A stretch of DNA of 64,000 nucleotides from RUG13409 sp045546135 (GTDB lineage Bacteria; Bacillota; Clostridia; Peptostreptococcales; Anaerovoracaceae): the NCBI GenBank assembly GCA_045546135.1, contig JAZQCD010000016.1, positions 27,823-91,822 on the forward strand, written 5' to 3'. How positions within the stretch are numbered: position 1 is the first letter of the stretch; the number at the start of each line of letters is the position of its first letter. Of this stretch, positions 1-7,741 are shown piece after piece. The translations under genes were made by a program, and so were the position numbers. The notes below the pieces were generated by a model. The model was not told where the DNA came from. It worked only from the letters and a program-made list of their open reading frames with translations, and did no database searches.

Positions 1-619
1 TCCAGTTCTCATAAATGTCTGCGTCAAGAGCTGCTGCAAATATGGCTCCTGTTATATCAGATCCTCCTCTGCTCATTAGAGCTATGTCTCCGTCGTCAAG
101 AGTTCCGAAAAATCCGGGCACTACTATTTTCCCTTTGCTTCTTGCATAGGCAAGCTTTATCGCTTCATAAGTTTTTTCGGTGTTTATTGAACTGTCGTAA
201 TTTAGGAATACTGTTCCTTTTGCATCGACGAACTCAAATCCGAGATATTCTGCGGCCATCTTTGCTGAGAGATATTCGCCTCTTGATACAAGGTAGCTTT
301 CGGATGCTCCTTGAGCTAGATTTGTTTCTATCTCTTCAAATTCTTTGTCAAGGTCAAGTTTGATGCCAAGGCCCCTTGCTATCTCATAATATCTTTCTTT
401 GACTGTATCGAGCATGGGTCTATAGTCGACGCCGTATTTAATATGCGCATAGGAAAGGTAGAGAAGGTCTGTTATCTTGTTGTCCTTCGAAAACCTCTTT
501 CCCGGCGCGCTGACGACGATGACTTTCCTTGATGCATCAGCTTCAACTATGGACTTTACCTTTGCAAATTGCTTTGGGTCTGCAAGGCTGCTGCCTCCGA
601 ATTTAGCGACTTTGAGCAT
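1..619 (-). CDS. lysC: Aspartate kinase, partial (C-terminus outside window)
   Basis: Phosphorylates L-aspartate in the cytoplasm, the first step towards lysine, threonine and methionine. The 206 visible residues begin MLKVAKFGGSS, with the KFGGSS nucleotide-binding motif at residues 6-11. They continue through SRGEYLSAKMAAEYLG and SRGGSDITGA, both typical of the amino-acid kinase domain. The start is at 619, with GAGGAG just upstream on the minus strand, and the reading frame runs off the left edge, so the C-terminal ACT regulatory domains cannot be judged. It lies 11 bases after the homoserine dehydrogenase stop, and its ribosome site is next to that stop, so the two genes are almost certainly co-transcribed and translationally coupled. 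Family assignment is secure. Which isozyme and what feedback control it has cannot be told. Confidence 0.95.
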   Translation of the reverse strand, partial: MLKVAKFGGSSLADPKQFAKVKSIVEADASRKVIVVSAPGKRFSKDNKITDLLYLSYAHIKYGVDYRPMLDTVKERYYEIARGLGIKLDLDKEFEEIETNLAQGASESYLVSRGEYLSAKMAAEYLGFEFVDAKGTVFLNYDSSINTEKTYEAIKLAYARSKGKIVVPGFFGTLDDGDIALMSRGGSDITGAIFAAALDADIYENW

Positions 620-630
620 TTTTTCTCCTC

Positions 631-1545
631 TTATTTCGTTTCTTTTATGATCTTGAGTATATCCGCTGCTACGTTGGCTCCTGTCGGGCCTTTTCCTGCG
701 CCTGCTCCTCTGAATGAGAGCATGCCGCATTTTTCTCCTACCAGATAAAAGAGATTCTCAGGACCAGACAGGCTGTACATAGGACTGCTTTGATCAACAG
801 CAAGCGGACATATCTTTGCATTTATCTTTCCGTTTTCAAACACGGCGCGGCCTACGAGCCTTATGACTTTGCCTTCAGCTTTTGCTTTTTTGATATCTTC
901 TTCAGTGATGCCTGTTATGCCTGTAGTAGGAATACTCTCAGGTATCATTTCGCCTCCAAAGGCTATATTACAGGAGATCGCAAGCTTTGCTCTTACATCG
1001 AGGCCTTCTACATCAGCTGTAGGATCCGCTTCCGCATATCCAAGTTCCTGGGCTTTTTTAAGAGCTGCTTCGTAGTTTTCTCCCTTTGTCTGCATGGCAT
1101 CCAGTATGAAATTGGTCGTTCCGTTCATTACGCCGCCGATCTCTGTAATATTGTCTACTTCGCTTACTCTTTTGAGATTCTCAAGCCAAGGTATGCCTCC
1201 GCCTGCAGTAGCAGAATATTCAAGCTTTACTCCCTTATCCTTTGCAAGCTGAGTCAGTTCACTGAAATGATGTGAGAGCATCTGTTTGTTTGCAGTGACA
1301 GCATGTTTTCCTGCAAGTATGGCAGCTTTTACGAAATCATAGGCAGGGTGTTCTCCTCCCATGAGTTCGGCAACAAGCTCTGTACTTTGGTCACTGAGTA
1401 TCTCATTAAAATCGGATGTAAGGATCTCGGATACTTCTGGTATATCCCTTTTGTCGAGTACATGTGCAACTGATGCTTGTGTTCCCTTTAGAGACTCCAT
1501 GCATCCGCTTCCGACAGTGCCGTATCCCAATATGGCGATCTTCAT
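631..1545 (-). CDS. hom: Homoserine dehydrogenase, short form without ACT domain
   Basis: Reduces aspartate semialdehyde to homoserine with NAD(P)H, the branch point to threonine and methionine. The 304-residue protein has the N-terminal Rossmann motif GYGTVGSG (about residues 7-14), TANK near 85, MNGTTNFIL near 140, and the catalytic stretch AEADPTADVEGLDVRAK near 170-188. Many bacterial enzymes are 400-430 residues and end in an ACT domain that binds threonine. This one stops directly after the catalytic domain, so allosteric inhibition through an ACT domain is unlikely. AAGGAG precedes the start on the minus strand. It heads the hom-lysC unit and is divergent from thrC-thrB, so the whole threonine route from homoserine is adjacent. 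Confidence 0.95.
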   Translation of the reverse strand: MKIAILGYGTVGSGCMESLKGTQASVAHVLDKRDIPEVSEILTSDFNEILSDQSTELVAELMGGEHPAYDFVKAAILAGKHAVTANKQMLSHHFSELTQLAKDKGVKLEYSATAGGGIPWLENLKRVSEVDNITEIGGVMNGTTNFILDAMQTKGENYEAALKKAQELGYAEADPTADVEGLDVRAKLAISCNIAFGGEMIPESIPTTGITGITEEDIKKAKAEGKVIRLVGRAVFENGKINAKICPLAVDQSSPMYSLSGPENLFYLVGEKCGMLSFRGAGAGKGPTGANVAADILKIIKETK

Positions 1546-1596
1546 ATGATGCTCCTTTTTTTGCTTTTTTGGTTGCAGATACTAAAAATTACAGTT

Positions 1597-1625
1597 ATTA
1601 TATGTTACCTAAACACTTTTTTCAA
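1597..1625 (-). promoter_or_regulatory. Promoter of hom-lysC
   Basis: On the minus strand TTGAAA (1625-1620) and TATAAT (1602-1597) are separated by exactly 17 bases. This is a near-consensus housekeeping promoter about 50 bases upstream of the hom start, in the divergent hom/thrC interval. Confidence 0.7.
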
Positions 1626-1693
1626 TGATGACAGCATAGAAAATGTGATATAAAATATACATAAGTACAGGGATCTACAAAATAGGAGACGCC

Positions 1694-3157
1694 ATGAGAT
1701 ATCTAAGCACAAGGAATAAAGACAATGTAACGAACTGCCTTCATGCGGTCATCAAAGGCCTTGCCAAGGACGGAGGACTTTTCGTTCCGGAAAGCCTCCC
1801 ATTAGTGCAGCTTAGCGAAGAAAAACTTTGCTCCATGACCTATGATGAACTTTGCTCATACATTCTTTTCAAACTCCTTCCAGAATTCGGAGAGGAAAGC
1901 TTAAAAAGAATAGTAAAGGACGGCTACAGCGGAAAGTTCTCTTCAGCGGAAAGGGTGCAGGTGAGGCATACCAAAAGCTATAGTTTCCTTGAACTTTATC
2001 ACGGTCCCACATCAGCCTTTAAGGATATGGCTCTTTGCCTCCTTCCAAGGCTCCTTACTGCTGCAAATAAGCTTACAGGCGATCCAAACAAAGTCATGAT
2101 ACTTACAGCAACAAGCGGAGATACAGGAAAAGCAGCTTTAGAAGCCTTTGCTGATGTACCGGGTACAGGAATAACCGTCTTTTATCCTTCCGAAGGAGTT
2201 TCCGATATACAAAAACTTCAGATGGAGACACAGGAAGGAAAGAACGTAAAGGTGTGCGCCATCAAAGGGAACTTTGATGATGCCCAAAGCGGAGTCAAGA
2301 AAGCTTTCGAAGAGGTCAGTATAGAAGGCGTTGAACTTGGCAGCGCCAATTCAATAAACATAGGAAGGCTCACTCCTCAGGTCGCTTACTATTTCTATGC
2401 CTACGGCAGGATGGTAAAGGACAGAAAGATCTCTTTTGGAGAAGAACTCAACTTCGCAGTTCCTACAGGAAATTTCGGAGACATACTTGCCGGATGGATA
2501 GCAAAAAGGATGGGGCTTCCCGTAGGAAGGCTCCTTTGCGCATCCAACGAGAACAGGATACTTACTGATTTCCTTGAAACCGGTCTTTACGACAGGAGAA
2601 GGGATTTCTACCTTACTGCATCCCCGTCCATGGACATACTCATATCGAGCAACCTGGAAAGGCTTCTTTTCTATGCACTTGGCTGCGATGATGTAAAATT
2701 AAGAAGTCTTATGAAAGATCTTTCTGAAAAGGGATGCTACGAAGCTCCAAAGGAAGTAATGGAATACATAAGGGCGGATTTTGACGGAGCATCGGCAAAT
2801 GACGATGAAGCCTTTGCAGGGATAAAAGAGCTTTGGGAAAATGAAAAGTATCTCTTAGACACTCACACAGCTGTAGCCTATGCCTGTGCAAAGAAAGCAG
2901 CAGATAAACTTCCGGGAAAGACAGTGGTGCTCTCCACCGCAAGCCCATATAAGTTTGCTCCTTCTGTACTCAAAGCTTTAGGAGAAGAAGTACCTTCAGA
3001 TTGTTTTGAAGCCATGGAGAAACTTGAAGCTGTAACAGGAGTGCCTCAGCCATCAAGGCTTAAAGGTTTAAGGTCAAAAGAGGTGCTTCACAAAGATATC
3101 ATAGATCCAAAGGATCTCATCAATTATGTCAAGGAGGCTGCCAATGATCTTCGTTAA
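1694..3157 (+). CDS. thrC: Threonine synthase
   Basis: PLP enzyme converting O-phosphohomoserine to threonine. The 487-residue protein starts MRYLSTRN, the usual opening of the long bacterial family. It carries the PLP-lysine motif HGPTSAFKD (Lys110) and the phosphate-binding TATSGDTGKAALE segment near residue 138. Length fits the family. The ATG at 1694 follows AGGAG by 7 bases, and a TATAAA box lies at 1649-1654, so a transcript start near 1660 is likely. The gene overlaps the homoserine kinase start by 14 bases, forming a thrC-thrB operon divergent from hom-lysC. Confidence 0.96.
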   Translation: MRYLSTRNKDNVTNCLHAVIKGLAKDGGLFVPESLPLVQLSEEKLCSMTYDELCSYILFKLLPEFGEESLKRIVKDGYSGKFSSAERVQVRHTKSYSFLELYHGPTSAFKDMALCLLPRLLTAANKLTGDPNKVMILTATSGDTGKAALEAFADVPGTGITVFYPSEGVSDIQKLQMETQEGKNVKVCAIKGNFDDAQSGVKKAFEEVSIEGVELGSANSINIGRLTPQVAYYFYAYGRMVKDRKISFGEELNFAVPTGNFGDILAGWIAKRMGLPVGRLLCASNENRILTDFLETGLYDRRRDFYLTASPSMDILISSNLERLLFYALGCDDVKLRSLMKDLSEKGCYEAPKEVMEYIRADFDGASANDDEAFAGIKELWENEKYLLDTHTAVAYACAKKAADKLPGKTVVLSTASPYKFAPSVLKALGEEVPSDCFEAMEKLEAVTGVPQPSRLKGLRSKEVLHKDIIDPKDLINYVKEAANDLR

Positions 3158-4037
3158 GGTCCCTGCGACCACTGCAAATATGGGTCCCGGTTTCGACTGC
3201 CTTGGAATGGCCCTTGGTCTTTACAACGTAGTAGGCTTTGAAGAGACAGGTGACTGCCTTGACATCATAGGATGCATAAACAAATACAGGAATGAAAACA
3301 ACCTTGCATATATAGGGTACAAAGAGACCTTAAATAGCAGAGGTATAGATGTTCCTGTGGGACTTAAGATAGATATCTCCGGAAACGTTCCAATAAGCAG
3401 AGGCCTTGGCTCATCTGCTACCCTCATCGTTGCAGGTATAGCAGCTGCAAATGAAATACATCGGCTTGGCCTTTCAAAGGACGATATACTCCTCATTGCA
3501 AACAGCATAGAAGGGCATCCTGACAACGTGGCTCCTGCCATTTACGGTGGTATGACTGCATCTGTGGTTACGGAAAAAGGCCCCATAGTCATGCACTATC
3601 CTGTAAGTGAGACAGTCAGGTTCACAGCTTTGGTGCCGGATTTTGAGACTTCTACTGAGGAAGCAAGAGCTCTTCTTCCAAAGACCATAGAAAGAACGGA
3701 TGCTGTCTATACTGTAGGAAGGCTGGCCATACTTTTAAAGGCATTGGAGAAAGGAGATATGGATGCTCTGTCATCAGCTCTTGACGACAGGCTCCACCAG
3801 CCATACAGAAAGAAGCTCATCCCAAGGTTTGATGAAGTAAGAGAAGCTGCAATAAAAATGGGCGCTGCAGGCCTTGTGATCTCAGGGTCCGGGAGCACAC
3901 TTCTTGCTGTAGGAGGAGACGAGAGCTTCGCAGGGAGGATGGAAGAGCATTTGGCCTTCATCCCGGGAGGCTGGAAGGTGCTTGCACTGGATGTTGACAA
4001 AAACGGAGCTTGTGTGATAAGGGAGGAACTGAAATGA
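3144..4037 (+). CDS. thrB: Homoserine kinase
   Basis: GHMP-family kinase that phosphorylates homoserine for threonine synthase. The 297-residue protein begins MIFVKVPATTANMGPGFD, the classic GHMP N-terminus, and has the ATP-binding PISRGLGSSA motif at residues 83-92 and a C-terminal ISGSGST motif. I chose the ATG at 3144 because AAGGAGG (3131-3137) is placed 6 bases upstream. An ATG at 3126 would add six residues before the family start and would lie upstream of that ribosome site. The start sits inside the last codons of thrC, so the two are translationally coupled. The stop overlaps the next gene's ATG as ATGA. Confidence 0.96.
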   Translation: MIFVKVPATTANMGPGFDCLGMALGLYNVVGFEETGDCLDIIGCINKYRNENNLAYIGYKETLNSRGIDVPVGLKIDISGNVPISRGLGSSATLIVAGIAAANEIHRLGLSKDDILLIANSIEGHPDNVAPAIYGGMTASVVTEKGPIVMHYPVSETVRFTALVPDFETSTEEARALLPKTIERTDAVYTVGRLAILLKALEKGDMDALSSALDDRLHQPYRKKLIPRFDEVREAAIKMGAAGLVISGSGSTLLAVGGDESFAGRMEEHLAFIPGGWKVLALDVDKNGACVIREELK

Positions 4038-4216
4038 GAGACATGCTTCTTGGTATAGCACTTATGATCTTCGCTTTTTTCATGGCGTGGTTTGGCGTAG
4101 TGATGGGCGGTTTTTTGGTTTTCTTGATCTACCCGGGACTGCTGGTAGCCGGCACTGGATTTGCCATATCAATAAACGCTTATGTGAATTCTAAAAGGGA
4201 AGATAAGAAAGAATAA
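4034..4216 (+). CDS. Small two-helix membrane protein
   Basis: A 60-residue protein I do not recognise. It has two hydrophobic segments (about residues 4-24 and 26-47) and ends in a charged tail, SKREDKKE. The ATG overlaps the thrB stop (ATGA at 4034-4037), and GGGAGG at 4021-4026 is a good ribosome site, so it is translated with thrBC. A TTG further upstream in the same frame has no such site. It could be a small accessory membrane protein or simply a passenger of the threonine operon. No function is claimed. Confidence 0.7.
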   Translation: MRDMLLGIALMIFAFFMAWFGVVMGGFLVFLIYPGLLVAGTGFAISINAYVNSKREDKKE

Positions 4217-4242
4217 CATATCAGCAAATATAATTAGTGAAG

Positions 4243-4279
4243 CAGGGATCTTGCGCTTAGGTGCAAGACCTGTTTTTTT
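4243..4279 (+). terminator. Terminator of thrC-thrB operon
   Basis: A GC-rich arm CAGGGATCTTGC pairs with GCAAGACCTG (two-base bulge, small loop) and is followed by seven T residues. Confidence 0.85.
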
Positions 4280-4371
4280 GTTTAAATTTTTATTTAGTCT
4301 TACATTTTCAAACAACAGTCTTAAAGATTTGAGATATAATAAAAGAGGCAAAGGGAAGGGGGATAAATGCC

Positions 4372-5619
4372 ATGCCTGAAAAAAAGCTTAATAAAAAATT
4401 TTGGATCGCAATGATAGTCTTCGGCCTAATGGGCCAGGTCGCATGGGTCGTTGAAAACATGTATTTCAACGTCTTCATATACAAGATGTTCCATGCGTCG
4501 CCTAAAGACATTTCTGCCATGGTCATGGCAAGCGCCGTAATGGCAGCCCTTACTACCATAGTCATGGGCGCTGTCTCAGATAAGGTCGGAAAGAGAAAGG
4601 CTTTCATGACTGCAGGATACATCATCTGGGGCATTTCCATCATAGCTTTTGCATATATAAAGAGCATAACTTTTACCATAGTAATGGACTGCGTCATGAC
4701 CTTCTTCGGATCTACTGCCAATGATGCAGCTTACAACGCATGGATAACGGACAGAGGCGACAGCACTAACAGAGGAAAGATCGAAGGTCTTAATTCCATG
4801 ATGCCTCTTGTCTCCATACTTGTTGTATTCGGCGGTTTCATGAGTTTTAACCTTGATGAGCATTCATCCTGGGTCACCATATATTACATCATAGGTATCG
4901 CAACCACGCTCATAGGAGTGCTCGGCTGCTTCCTCATAGAGGATGCGCCTGATCTTAAGGGTTCGGAATCATCTCTTGGGGATACGCTCCTTTACAGTTT
5001 CAGACCTTCTGTCTTCAAAGAAAACAAACTACTTTATCTGATACTTGCAGAATTTGCAGTATTCGGTATATCGATCCAGATATTCATGCCATATCTTCTC
5101 ATATATTATGAAAAGACTTTAGGCATCAGCAATTATGTGCTTATCATGGCGCCTGCCATAATAATAGCGGCCATTGCTACAGCATTTTACGGAAGAGTAT
5201 TTGACAAGAACGGTTTCAGAGTCAGCATCAAACTTCCTGTTTTCATGCTCGCAATAGGATATATACTTCTTTACAAACTCAGGAGCATAGTTCCTGTATT
5301 CATAGGATCGCTCTTCATGATGTCAGGATATCTCATGGGTATGTCAGTATTCGGAGCGCAGATAAGAGATCTTATACCGGAGAACAAATCGGGACGCTTC
5401 CAGGGTGTCAGGATATTGGGCCAGGTCTTTATACCGGGCCTCATAGGTCCTGCCATAGGAGCATCTGTATTAAAGGATGCGCAGCTCATATACAACGATG
5501 ACGGCACGACATCCTTCCTTCCGAATGAAAATATCTGGATAGCGGCTCTTTTCATACTTGTTCTTCTCATAGCCATGATATGGATCAAGAACAAAAAAGA
5601 CGATGCAAAGAAGGCGTGA
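4372..5619 (+). CDS. MFS transporter, 12 membrane helices
   Basis: A 415-residue major facilitator with evenly spaced hydrophobic helices and the loop 2-3 signature DKVGKRKAF near residue 71 (compare the MFS motif DRxGRR). The sequence, including the N-terminal stretch WVVENMYFNVFIYKMF, recalls clostridial carriers of the glycoside/SLC45-like MFS branch, so a sugar or glycoside substrate is possible, but nothing here fixes it. A purine-rich ribosome site (GGGAAGGGGG) precedes the ATG, and TATAAT is at 4335-4340. It forms its own unit between two terminators. Family is firm, substrate unknown. Confidence 0.85.
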   Translation: MPEKKLNKKFWIAMIVFGLMGQVAWVVENMYFNVFIYKMFHASPKDISAMVMASAVMAALTTIVMGAVSDKVGKRKAFMTAGYIIWGISIIAFAYIKSITFTIVMDCVMTFFGSTANDAAYNAWITDRGDSTNRGKIEGLNSMMPLVSILVVFGGFMSFNLDEHSSWVTIYYIIGIATTLIGVLGCFLIEDAPDLKGSESSLGDTLLYSFRPSVFKENKLLYLILAEFAVFGISIQIFMPYLLIYYEKTLGISNYVLIMAPAIIIAAIATAFYGRVFDKNGFRVSIKLPVFMLAIGYILLYKLRSIVPVFIGSLFMMSGYLMGMSVFGAQIRDLIPENKSGRFQGVRILGQVFIPGLIGPAIGASVLKDAQLIYNDDGTTSFLPNENIWIAALFILVLLIAMIWIKNKKDDAKKA

Positions 5620-5746
5620 CACTTAAGTTATGACTGTACTGCATGAGCAGAAAACATTTCGGCAGCATATACCAATACACAAGGAGATAGATGCAGAGAC
5701 TTTAGATTGATCCTTGCCAGATATGGGAACCATAAAATTTATTGAG

Positions 5747-5773
5747 CAGCGCGAAATGAAGCGCTGTTTTTTT
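5747..5773 (+). terminator. Terminator after MFS transporter
   Basis: CAGCGC (5747-5752) pairs with GCGCTG (5761-5766), followed by seven T residues. The rest of the interval between the MFS gene and the acyltransferase shows no coding signal. Confidence 0.85.
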
Positions 5774-5868
5774 ATTTACAAAGAATTCTTAAGATTTAAT
5801 GAATAATCCTTAATTTTTGTAGTAATATATACACGTAGAAAGAGTGTAAAAAAGAAGGTATTTGCCTC

Positions 5869-7038
5869 ATGAAAGATAAAGAACACAGGAAATATCAAAG
5901 ATTATTCAAAATAGCAAGGACTCTTGGCAAACCCATTGTCTGCGCTAAATATCATTACAGTTACCAGAGTTTCAAGGATGTTGAAGGTCCATATCTTCTC
6001 CTTGCAAATCATACGACAGATATAGATTCTCCTTTCGTCGGCATAGCTTCAGGAAGGCAGATGTATTTCGTTGCAACAGAAAACCTCATAAGGATGCCGA
6101 AATTCGGCAAACTCATAAAGGATGTCTTTGCTCCCATAATCCATTACAAAGGAACCGTTGGAGTAAAGACCACAAAGGAGATACTGAAGCACTTAAGGAG
6201 CGGACACAGCGTAGGAATGTTCCCGGAAGGCAACAGGACTTTCAGCGGAAAGACACTTCCTATAGGAGAAGCTACAGGTAAGCTTGCGAGGATGTGCGGA
6301 GCTAAGCTTGTCACATTCCGTATAAGGGGCGGATATTTCACGTCTCCAAGATGGCACAAAAAAGACCGCGTGGGAAGAGTAAAGGGCGAAGTTGCAGGCG
6401 TATATACACACGAGCAGCTCATGGAGATGACGCCGGAAGAAGTAAACGATCTCATCGCAAGGGATCTTTATGTCGATGCTTATGCAGATCAGGCTAAGGA
6501 TCCTGTTCCGTACAAGGGTGAGGACATAGCTGAAGCTTTGGAATCAGCCATCTTCCTTTGTCCTGAATGTGGCAAAATAGGAGGTCTTCATTCTAAGGGA
6601 GACAGATTCTTCTGCGACTGCGGATTCGAGTCTGTCATGGATGAGTACGGATACCTTACCGATGAAAAGGGGATCAAAAGGACAGTAACAGAACTTGACG
6701 AAGCTCAAAAGGAATACATAGCAAAACTGCTGGAGAATGACGGAGATGAAGAACTTTTTTCTGATGAAGTCTCAGAGGAGATAGTAGGAGAAGATCACGA
6801 GATAGAAAAGATAACTCCTGTAAGATTCAGAGCATTCAAAGACAGGTATGTGATAAACGACAGAGTCATGAATTTTGATGATATAGAGGCTATAGCCATA
6901 AATCAGAGGAATCTTCTAATGATCCATGTAAGAGGTGAAAAACCCCATTATCAATACAGAGGTCCCATAAGTTTCAACGCTCTAAAGTATCTCTACCTTT
7001 TCAGAGATGTAAAAGGCAGCGTTACAGGACTACTTTGA
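5869..7038 (+). CDS. PlsC-type acyltransferase with C-terminal zinc ribbon
   Basis: Probable 1-acyl-glycerol-3-phosphate acyltransferase of membrane phospholipid synthesis. In the 389-residue protein the acyltransferase motif HxxxxD is NHTTDID (His48, Asp53) and the glycerol-phosphate motif is FPEGNRT (118-124). Unlike ordinary PlsC proteins of about 240 residues, it continues for about 170 residues. This tail holds four cysteines as CPECG and CDCG around residues 228-252, which look like a zinc ribbon, then an acidic stretch and a C-terminal domain I cannot place. The extension may regulate it or bind a partner. Specificity for lysophosphatidate is inferred from the family only. It is monocistronic, with its own promoter region and no overlap with its neighbours. 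Confidence 0.8.
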   Translation: MKDKEHRKYQRLFKIARTLGKPIVCAKYHYSYQSFKDVEGPYLLLANHTTDIDSPFVGIASGRQMYFVATENLIRMPKFGKLIKDVFAPIIHYKGTVGVKTTKEILKHLRSGHSVGMFPEGNRTFSGKTLPIGEATGKLARMCGAKLVTFRIRGGYFTSPRWHKKDRVGRVKGEVAGVYTHEQLMEMTPEEVNDLIARDLYVDAYADQAKDPVPYKGEDIAEALESAIFLCPECGKIGGLHSKGDRFFCDCGFESVMDEYGYLTDEKGIKRTVTELDEAQKEYIAKLLENDGDEELFSDEVSEEIVGEDHEIEKITPVRFRAFKDRYVINDRVMNFDDIEAIAINQRNLLMIHVRGEKPHYQYRGPISFNALKYLYLFRDVKGSVTGLL

Positions 7039-7127
7039 TATTGTTGATTCTTTTCCTTGCAAATGTAAATATATATGATACAATATGATTTGATAAAATA
7101 TATTTGAGGCATGAGAAGGAGACAGTA

Positions 7128-7325
7128 ATGAAAGTCAGATACAATACAGATGAAGAGATCGTAAAGAACATCAAGGAAGGTCTCGAAAGAACAGGCGGAT
7201 ATTGCCCCTGCAGAAGAGAAAGAACAGAAGACACAAAGTGCATGTGCAAGGAATTCAGAGATCAGATCAAGGATCCTGATTTCGAAGGACTTTGCCACTG
7301 CATGCTGTATTACAAGGAGAAATAA
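7128..7325 (+). CDS. Ferredoxin-thioredoxin reductase catalytic-chain-like protein
   Basis: A 65-residue iron-sulphur protein with three Cys-x-Cys pairs: CPC at 26-28, CMC at 38-40 and CHC at 56-58, plus the family-like CKEFRDQI and CHCMLYY segments. In plant and cyanobacterial enzymes four of these six cysteines hold a [4Fe-4S] cluster and two form the redox-active disulfide that reduces thioredoxin with electrons from ferredoxin. Here the spacings between pairs are 9 and 15 residues, unlike the photosynthetic form (about 16 and 8, from memory), so it belongs to a divergent, non-photosynthetic branch. The start at 7128 follows AGAAGGAG. Thioredoxin begins 3 bases after its stop, strongly suggesting the two proteins are partners. 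Confidence 0.85.
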   Translation: MKVRYNTDEEIVKNIKEGLERTGGYCPCRRERTEDTKCMCKEFRDQIKDPDFEGLCHCMLYYKEK

Positions 7326-7327
7326 AA

Positions 7328-7642
7328 ATGAAAGAGATCACATTAACCAATGACAATTTCAAGGAAGCTGTCCTTGAAGAAACAAAACCGGTGCTCGTAG
7401 ATTTCTGGGCAACGTGGTGCGGTCCCTGCAAGATGCAGGCACCTGTACTCGAAGAGCTCGCAGCAGAAAGAGATGATTTCGTCATCGGAAAAGTAAATGT
7501 AGACGATGAGTCCGATCTTGCAAACGCATTCCAGATCGACATGATCCCTACTCTTATCGTTTTCAAGGGCGGAGTTGCAGTAAGTTCTGCAGTAGGATTC
7601 CAATCAAAAGAAAAACTCCTCGAGATGATCGAAGCTCAGTAA
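7328..7642 (+). CDS. trxA: Thioredoxin
   Basis: A 104-residue cytoplasmic dithiol carrier with the active site WCGPCK (Cys31, Cys34), the cis-proline segment MIPTLIVFKGG and normal thioredoxin length. AAGGAG lies inside the end of the preceding gene and the start is 2 bases after that gene's stop, so the pair is co-translated. The neighbour suggests it is reduced by the FTR-like protein rather than by an NADPH-dependent flavoprotein reductase, none of which lies in this window. Confidence 0.95.
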   Translation: MKEITLTNDNFKEAVLEETKPVLVDFWATWCGPCKMQAPVLEELAAERDDFVIGKVNVDDESDLANAFQIDMIPTLIVFKGGVAVSSAVGFQSKEKLLEMIEAQ

Positions 7643-7660
7643 TAAAAAAGGAATATCCAT

Positions 7661-7690
7661 GATCCGAAGCACAGCTTCGGGTCTTTTTTG
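7661..7690 (+). terminator. Terminator after trxA
   Basis: GATCCGAAGC pairs with GCTTCGGGTC across a three-base loop, followed by a run of six T residues. Confidence 0.88.
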
Positions 7691-7741
7691 TTTCTTTTTT
7701 CATGATAATCTGATACCATATCTTTTCGGAAAGGAAAACCC

